Positions 21,381-24,192 of a stretch of 24,192 bases of DNA are shown here, in pieces. Every line of letters begins with the position of its first letter. Within the stretch, counting starts at the first letter, position 1. Source of the DNA: a virus; the IMG/VR virus record IMGVR_UViG_3300027728_000566, positions 1 to 24,192 of that record; one strand, 5' to 3'. The position numbers were made by a program, and so were the translations under genes. Under the pieces are notes generated by a model. It did no database searches and was not told the DNA's origin. It saw only the letters and a list, made by a program, of their open reading frames with translations.

Positions 21381-22278
21381 ATTTAACATTTAGATAGATA
21401 ATCAAATCCCCAATATACTCACCCCTATATCCTTTTCCTTTTACCCTCAATGGTTTGGTTGAATCAAAATCATCTGGTAATTTGACGAGGATATTTCCAT
21501 TGGGGTGGGGTATTTCAAGATTTTCTTTGGATAAATCATTTAAGCTTAGATATGATTGATATATTAAATGATTTTCTCTCTTCTCAAAATTATCTTTTGG
21601 TTTAATGAACACACGAATAATTAAATTACCATATCCCCCACTAAAATAATCACCCTTACCTTGTAATCTTAGAAACTGTCCTTCATCAATACCTTGGGGT
21701 ATTTTGACCTTAATTGAATCTTTTTTGGGGTTTGTACCAGAACCACCACATCCATTACAAACTTTTTTAAATAACTCACCAACGCCTCTACAAGTGTTAC
21801 AAGGTTGTCTTATTACTTGTTGAAAAAACCCTGACCCCATTGTTATTGTTGTATGTCCAACACCATTACATTGATGACATCTTATTCTTTCACCTCCAGC
21901 ACCATTACAAGGTTCACATTTAATCTTTCGTTCATATTCAAATGTCTTTTCAACACCAATATATGATTCAAGACAACCAATTTCAACATTAACAACTTTC
22001 TCAGGAGCACTGGTTTTACGTTGTGTAAATCCCCCGCCATTGAAGAAGTCATTAAACATACTGCCTAAGTCACCATATGGATTTTTTCTTTGGTTATCGT
22101 ATTGTTGTCGTTTGGTATCATCCCCCAATATATCATAGGCTTGAGATATTTTTTTAAACTTCTCTTCATCCCCACTTTTGTCTGGATGATGTTCCATTGC
22201 CAACTTTCTATATGTCTTTTTGATTTCATCTGGGGTGGCGGTTTCAGTTACACCCAATATGTCATAGTAATTTTCCAT
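21361..22278 (-). CDS. dnaJ: DnaJ co-chaperone, 305 aa
   Basis: The J domain is at the N-terminus ([20 protein letters not shown], with HPD at 31-33), followed by a Gly/Phe-rich linker, a zinc finger with all four CxxCxGxG repeats ([32 protein letters not shown]) and a C-terminal substrate-binding domain ([19 protein letters not shown], then [13 protein letters not shown]). It activates DnaK ATPase and delivers unfolded proteins. It is shorter than the usual 370-380 aa, mainly because the Gly/Phe linker and the C-terminus are reduced, but every essential motif is present. No DnaK or GrpE lies nearby, so it would recruit host DnaK. Confidence 0.97.
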   Translation of the reverse strand: MENYYDILGVTETATPDEIKKTYRKLAMEHHPDKSGDEEKFKKISQAYDILGDDTKRQQYDNQRKNPYGDLGSMFNDFFNGGGFTQRKTSAPEKVVNVEIGCLESYIGVEKTFEYERKIKCEPCNGAGGERIRCHQCNGVGHTTITMGSGFFQQVIRQPCNTCRGVGELFKKVCNGCGGSGTNPKKDSIKVKIPQGIDEGQFLRLQGKGDYFSGGYGNLIIRVFIKPKDNFEKRENHLIYQSYLSLNDLSKENLEIPHPNGNILVKLPDDFDSTKPLRVKGKGYRGEYIGDLIIYLNVKFNRKGK

Positions 22279-22314
22279 TATTTATATTATTTAAAGTCTA
22301 ATTATTTTTATATT

Positions 22315-22953
22315 ATGAACTACCAAATAGTCCTATTCAAAAATAAAGAAAAGAAAAAAATAATCAATAAGTTTATCACCTTTGATAAGGCAAAGAAAGG
22401 TTATGAAAATCTGTTAAAGAAAAGTGAAAATGTTATTTTCAATGTTCAGACTCAGAATGGAAAACCTTGTAATTATGAAATCGCCTTAATCGGAAAAGAT
22501 AAACGAAAGGATCCAATATACCTTAAAGATAGTTTGGGTAGGAATATTAAGGTTGAATTGGACACTGATGAGTTCAGTATTATAAAGATTCATCAATACA
22601 ACAAGGAAGAATCATTTTTGGATTACAAGACAAAAAATAAAATAACCACCAACCAATTTATAAACAAATATTTAAAGGGTGGTGGTTTAAAAATGATATC
22701 AAAACTAAACAACAAGATTGTTCTTCAAAATGAAGAAAAGATAAATCTATTTACATTCAAAAGTGAAGAAGATGCTCTTAGGTTCACCGATGTTTTATCA
22801 AATTTATTTGTTAAAACAAATCGTAAAGATTGTATGATTGTTAATGATTATTCCACAATACAGAGGAAATCATTATATGATATGTTGGTGGATAATGGGT
22901 TTTCTAGAGAGTATCTCCAGACATATTCAACTGCGTTTCTTTTAAAAAAATAA
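22315..22953 (+). CDS. Hypothetical protein, 212 aa
   Basis: No family named. Starts MNYQIVLFKNKEKKKIINKF at ATG 22315; a longer in-frame start at 22090 would run through dnaJ and is rejected. The protein is basic (Lys-rich), with an N-terminal alpha/beta unit, a central NQFINKYLKGGG turn and a second unit (EEDALRFTDVLSNLFVKTNR). The overall layout suggests a two-domain nucleic-acid-binding protein, but this is only a guess. Divergent from dnaJ with 36 nt between starts; its 3' end overlaps the 82-aa gene by 50 nt. Confidence 0.8.
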   Translation: MNYQIVLFKNKEKKKIINKFITFDKAKKGYENLLKKSENVIFNVQTQNGKPCNYEIALIGKDKRKDPIYLKDSLGRNIKVELDTDEFSIIKIHQYNKEESFLDYKTKNKITTNQFINKYLKGGGLKMISKLNNKIVLQNEEKINLFTFKSEEDALRFTDVLSNLFVKTNRKDCMIVNDYSTIQRKSLYDMLVDNGFSREYLQTYSTAFLLKK

Positions 22954-23152
22954 ACTCAGTTCCAGAAATATCTATTTTAAATTGGGTGGTATTTGAAAAG
23001 TCATTCACTTGAGTTTTAATCATATTGAAATCATTATCATTAAGGGAATATACAACTACCACTTTTGAGTTTGGTATTATGTCTAATAATCCATCTGACA
23101 CCATTGCCATTTTTTGAATTAACCCATTAACACCTTCTTGATTCTTTGCCAT
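22904..23152 (-). CDS. Hypothetical protein, 82 aa
   Basis: Not recognised. MAKNQEGVNGLIQKMAMVSD, then SKVVVVYSLNDNDFNMIKTQ and FKIDISGTEFIFLKE: an alpha/beta protein of small size. It is the last gene of a five-gene overlapping operon (overlaps the 61-aa gene by 34 nt) and ends 50 nt inside the 3' end of the plus-strand 212-aa gene. Such a long antisense overlap could let transcription of one gene affect the other. Confidence 0.7.
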   Translation of the reverse strand: MAKNQEGVNGLIQKMAMVSDGLLDIIPNSKVVVVYSLNDNDFNMIKTQVNDFSNTTQFKIDISGTEFIFLKETQLNMSGDTL

Positions 23153-23304
23153 ATTGTTAGTTTCTTTGGTTTTTGTGGTAAAATATCTTCTTTTTTATAT
23201 TTTTTGATTTCCTTGATTGTTTCAAGTTTTTGGAGGTTGGTTTGATTTTCACCTTTTTTAATCTCACTAAACAGCCACTCTATCTGTGTTGATTTGTTCT
23301 TCAT
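23119..23304 (-). CDS. Small helical basic protein, 61 aa
   Basis: Not recognised. MKNKSTQIEWLFSEIKKGEN is followed by a Lys/Glu-rich helix and the C-terminus PKKLTIWQRIKKVLMG. That last segment has the same hydrophobic-basic pattern as the terminal tags seen elsewhere here (compare KLVKRVL and NIIKRVL), but it lacks a [LIV]-x-Glu junction, so I do not count it as a tag with confidence. It overlaps both neighbours (38 nt and 34 nt), which suggests an operon with strong coupling. Confidence 0.6.
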   Translation of the reverse strand: MKNKSTQIEWLFSEIKKGENQTNLQKLETIKEIKKYKKEDILPQKPKKLTIWQRIKKVLMG

Positions 23305-23707
23305 CGTCTTCCAATTTTAATTTTTGTTTGGGATCAATTATTTCATTAATTTGAAAATTCAAACCCTTTAATTTATCTAAATTTTGTTTCTCAAATATCC
23401 GTTTAAGTTCATTAACTTTGTCTTCAAACAATTTGTCCTTTTCTTCCCTTTCCTTATTGTACTTGATGATACTACAAATGTTTTGATATACCCGTTCTAT
23501 TTCAGTTTCATTAAATTCACTTACATATGAAAATAATCTTTCATTTGGTACTGTACTTTGTTGTTCCATGATTTTGGTTTCATCAACATATTTCTTGGGT
23601 ATTTTCCAAGTATTAGGAAAACTGATATCAAAAGACAAATACGTTTCAATCTTTCTTACAGATTGTATATATGGAAATAGTGTTGAAAATTCTTTATATA
23701 AACTCAT
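23267..23707 (-). CDS. Conserved-looking hypothetical protein, 146 aa
   Basis: MSLYKEFSTLFPYIQSVRKI, then YLSFDISFPNTWKIPKKYVD and a long helix (ICSIIKYNKEREEKDKLFED, then VNELKRIFEKQNLDKLKG). The N-terminal part resembles hypothetical proteins of environmental phages (from memory), and the second half is a coiled coil, so it may oligomerise. The ATG overlaps the stop of the membrane-protein gene (23704-23707, ATGA). No enzymatic motif. Confidence 0.75.
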   Translation of the reverse strand: MSLYKEFSTLFPYIQSVRKIETYLSFDISFPNTWKIPKKYVDETKIMEQQSTVPNERLFSYVSEFNETEIERVYQNICSIIKYNKEREEKDKLFEDKVNELKRIFEKQNLDKLKGLNFQINEIIDPKQKLKLEDDEEQINTDRVAV

Positions 23708-23892
23708 ATTCTAATTAAGTATGTTATTATGTATGATATTGTCATCCCTAACAATATTAGCTCTCTACTATTAAAAATTAACCTTCGAGGGGGATTTGAA
23801 AAGAGAGAGCTAACAAATGTAATGCAAGTCCTTGTTAGGACAAGAATTGAAAAAATAAACACGAATAAAAATAAACTATCTAAACTAAGCAT
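23704..23892 (-). CDS. Small membrane protein, 62 aa
   Basis: Two hydrophobic segments, SLFLFVFIFSILVLTRTCIT (N-terminal) and LILLGMTISYIITYLIRI (C-terminal), are separated by a short basic loop SNPPRRLIFNSRE. The topology is probably two transmembrane helices with the SNPPRR loop in the cytoplasm. Holins have this size, but no adjacent endolysin is visible. The gene overlaps the histone-like gene by 8 nt and the 146-aa gene by 4 nt. Confidence 0.7.
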   Translation of the reverse strand: MLSLDSLFLFVFIFSILVLTRTCITFVSSLFSNPPRRLIFNSRELILLGMTISYIITYLIRI

Positions 23893-24064
23893 CGGTTTTT
23901 TTTCTTTCTTCTAAAATTTCAGTTCTAAGTGTTTGTAGTTGAATTTTAATATCTTGTGCTAATTTTCTCGCTCTAGTTCCAGCACTGTTATTACCCTTAA
24001 AGAATTTTGTTGTATCTGTTGTCAATTCTTCAACTAATGTTTTGATTTTTTCTAATGTTTCCAT
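23885..24064 (-). CDS. Histone H1-like Hc1 family protein, 59 aa
   Basis: METLEKIKTLVEELTTDTTK, then FFKGNNSAGTRARKLAQDIK and LQTLRTEILEERKK. The FF-x-GN-x-SAGTRARK-x-x-QD-I pattern is the hallmark of the small histone H1-like (Hc1) proteins of Bacteroidota, which bind DNA nonspecifically; the usual length is about 58-60 aa, as here. It could compact phage DNA in the infected cell or capsid. It is the first of a five-gene overlapping operon. Its first 50 nt upstream are poly-A/T, without a Shine-Dalgarno. A host-derived gene is likely. Confidence 0.85.
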   Translation of the reverse strand: METLEKIKTLVEELTTDTTKFFKGNNSAGTRARKLAQDIKIQLQTLRTEILEERKKTDA

Positions 24065-24117
24065 TGTTTTTTTTATTTAATTTTAGATTTATTTTATTTA
24101 ATTGTAAATAGAAAAAG

Positions 24118-24192
24118 TTAAATAGACATATTCTTATCAAGGTTTTTATATATAACTGAAATCAAATCTAAATCAGATTTTGAAAATGATGT
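24118..24192 (-). CDS. C-terminal end of an unknown gene (partial)
   Basis: A minus-strand frame enters from the right edge and ends with TAA at 24118-24120. It encodes 24 residues, SKSDLDLISVIYKNLDKNMS before the last Ile. The helix-like pattern is protein-like, but it is too short to assign. The 53 nt between it and the Hc1 start are A/T-rich with no hairpin, so it may be the gene upstream in the same operon. Confidence 0.4.
   Translation of the reverse strand, partial: TSFSKSDLDLISVIYKNLDKNMSI

Noticed and set aside
1-24192. CRISPR arrays, insertion sequences, integrase/attachment sites, replication origin
   Set aside because: No regularly spaced repeats, transposase, integrase or origin-like iterons are visible on either strand.

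Overview
The window is strongly AT-rich and tightly packed, with short or overlapping gene junctions, most genes on the minus strand, and many small proteins of unknown function. There is no rRNA, no recognisable tRNA, no insertion sequence and no CRISPR array. The gene mix fits an accessory region of a large tailed phage (Caudoviricetes): tandem cytosine methyltransferases, DUF3310, DUF932, a NUDIX hydrolase, thioredoxin and glutaredoxin, a GIY-YIG homing endonuclease, phage-borne DnaJ and SmpB, and a histone H1-like protein. A Bacteroidota host is inferred from three things: the SmpB and Hc1-type histone most resemble Bacteroidota versions, start codons sit behind A-rich leaders without Shine-Dalgarno sequences, and one intergenic region carries a TTTG-N20-TAnnTTTG promoter.

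Layout. Positions 1-3500 hold a partial plus-strand gene end, then minus-strand small genes including a Dps-like protein, a tiny Cys-rich lipoprotein, smpB, and a frameshifted PD-(D/E)XK nuclease. Positions 3600-4350 hold a divergent NUDIX/DUF192 pair. Positions 4351-6950 hold a DHH (RecJ-like) phosphoesterase gene interrupted by two in-frame stop codons, and a protein with a hydrophobic module like those of polymorphic toxins. Positions 6990-9960 are a methyltransferase operon with three C5-type enzymes plus DUF3310. Positions 9998-12849 hold a conserved hypothetical and three consecutive proteins with short basic terminal tags. Positions 12913-14591 are plus-strand (homing endonuclease, tagged 49-residue protein, unknown 273-residue protein). 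Positions 14630-17800 hold a beta-rich possible virion protein, then glutaredoxin, thioredoxin, an unknown protein and a PcfJ-like protein in one operon. Positions 17862-19290 hold three genes, each behind its own copy of one repeated promoter-like element. Positions 19291-22278 include a tagged leucine-rich-repeat protein and DnaJ. Positions 22315-24192 hold a conserved plus-strand gene facing a five-gene overlapping operon that starts with the histone-like protein.

The most interesting signal is a short amphipathic basic peptide found at the N-terminus of three unrelated proteins and the C-terminus of three others. In every case a Glu lies at the junction with the protein body, and in five of six it forms a [LIV]-x-Glu site. 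This matches the logic of T4-type capsid-targeting sequences cut by a prohead protease, so I infer that these proteins are packaged into the capsid. Other points worth checking are the two nuclease genes that are both broken within 3 kb, the phage SmpB with a shortened loop, and the three-copy promoter family.
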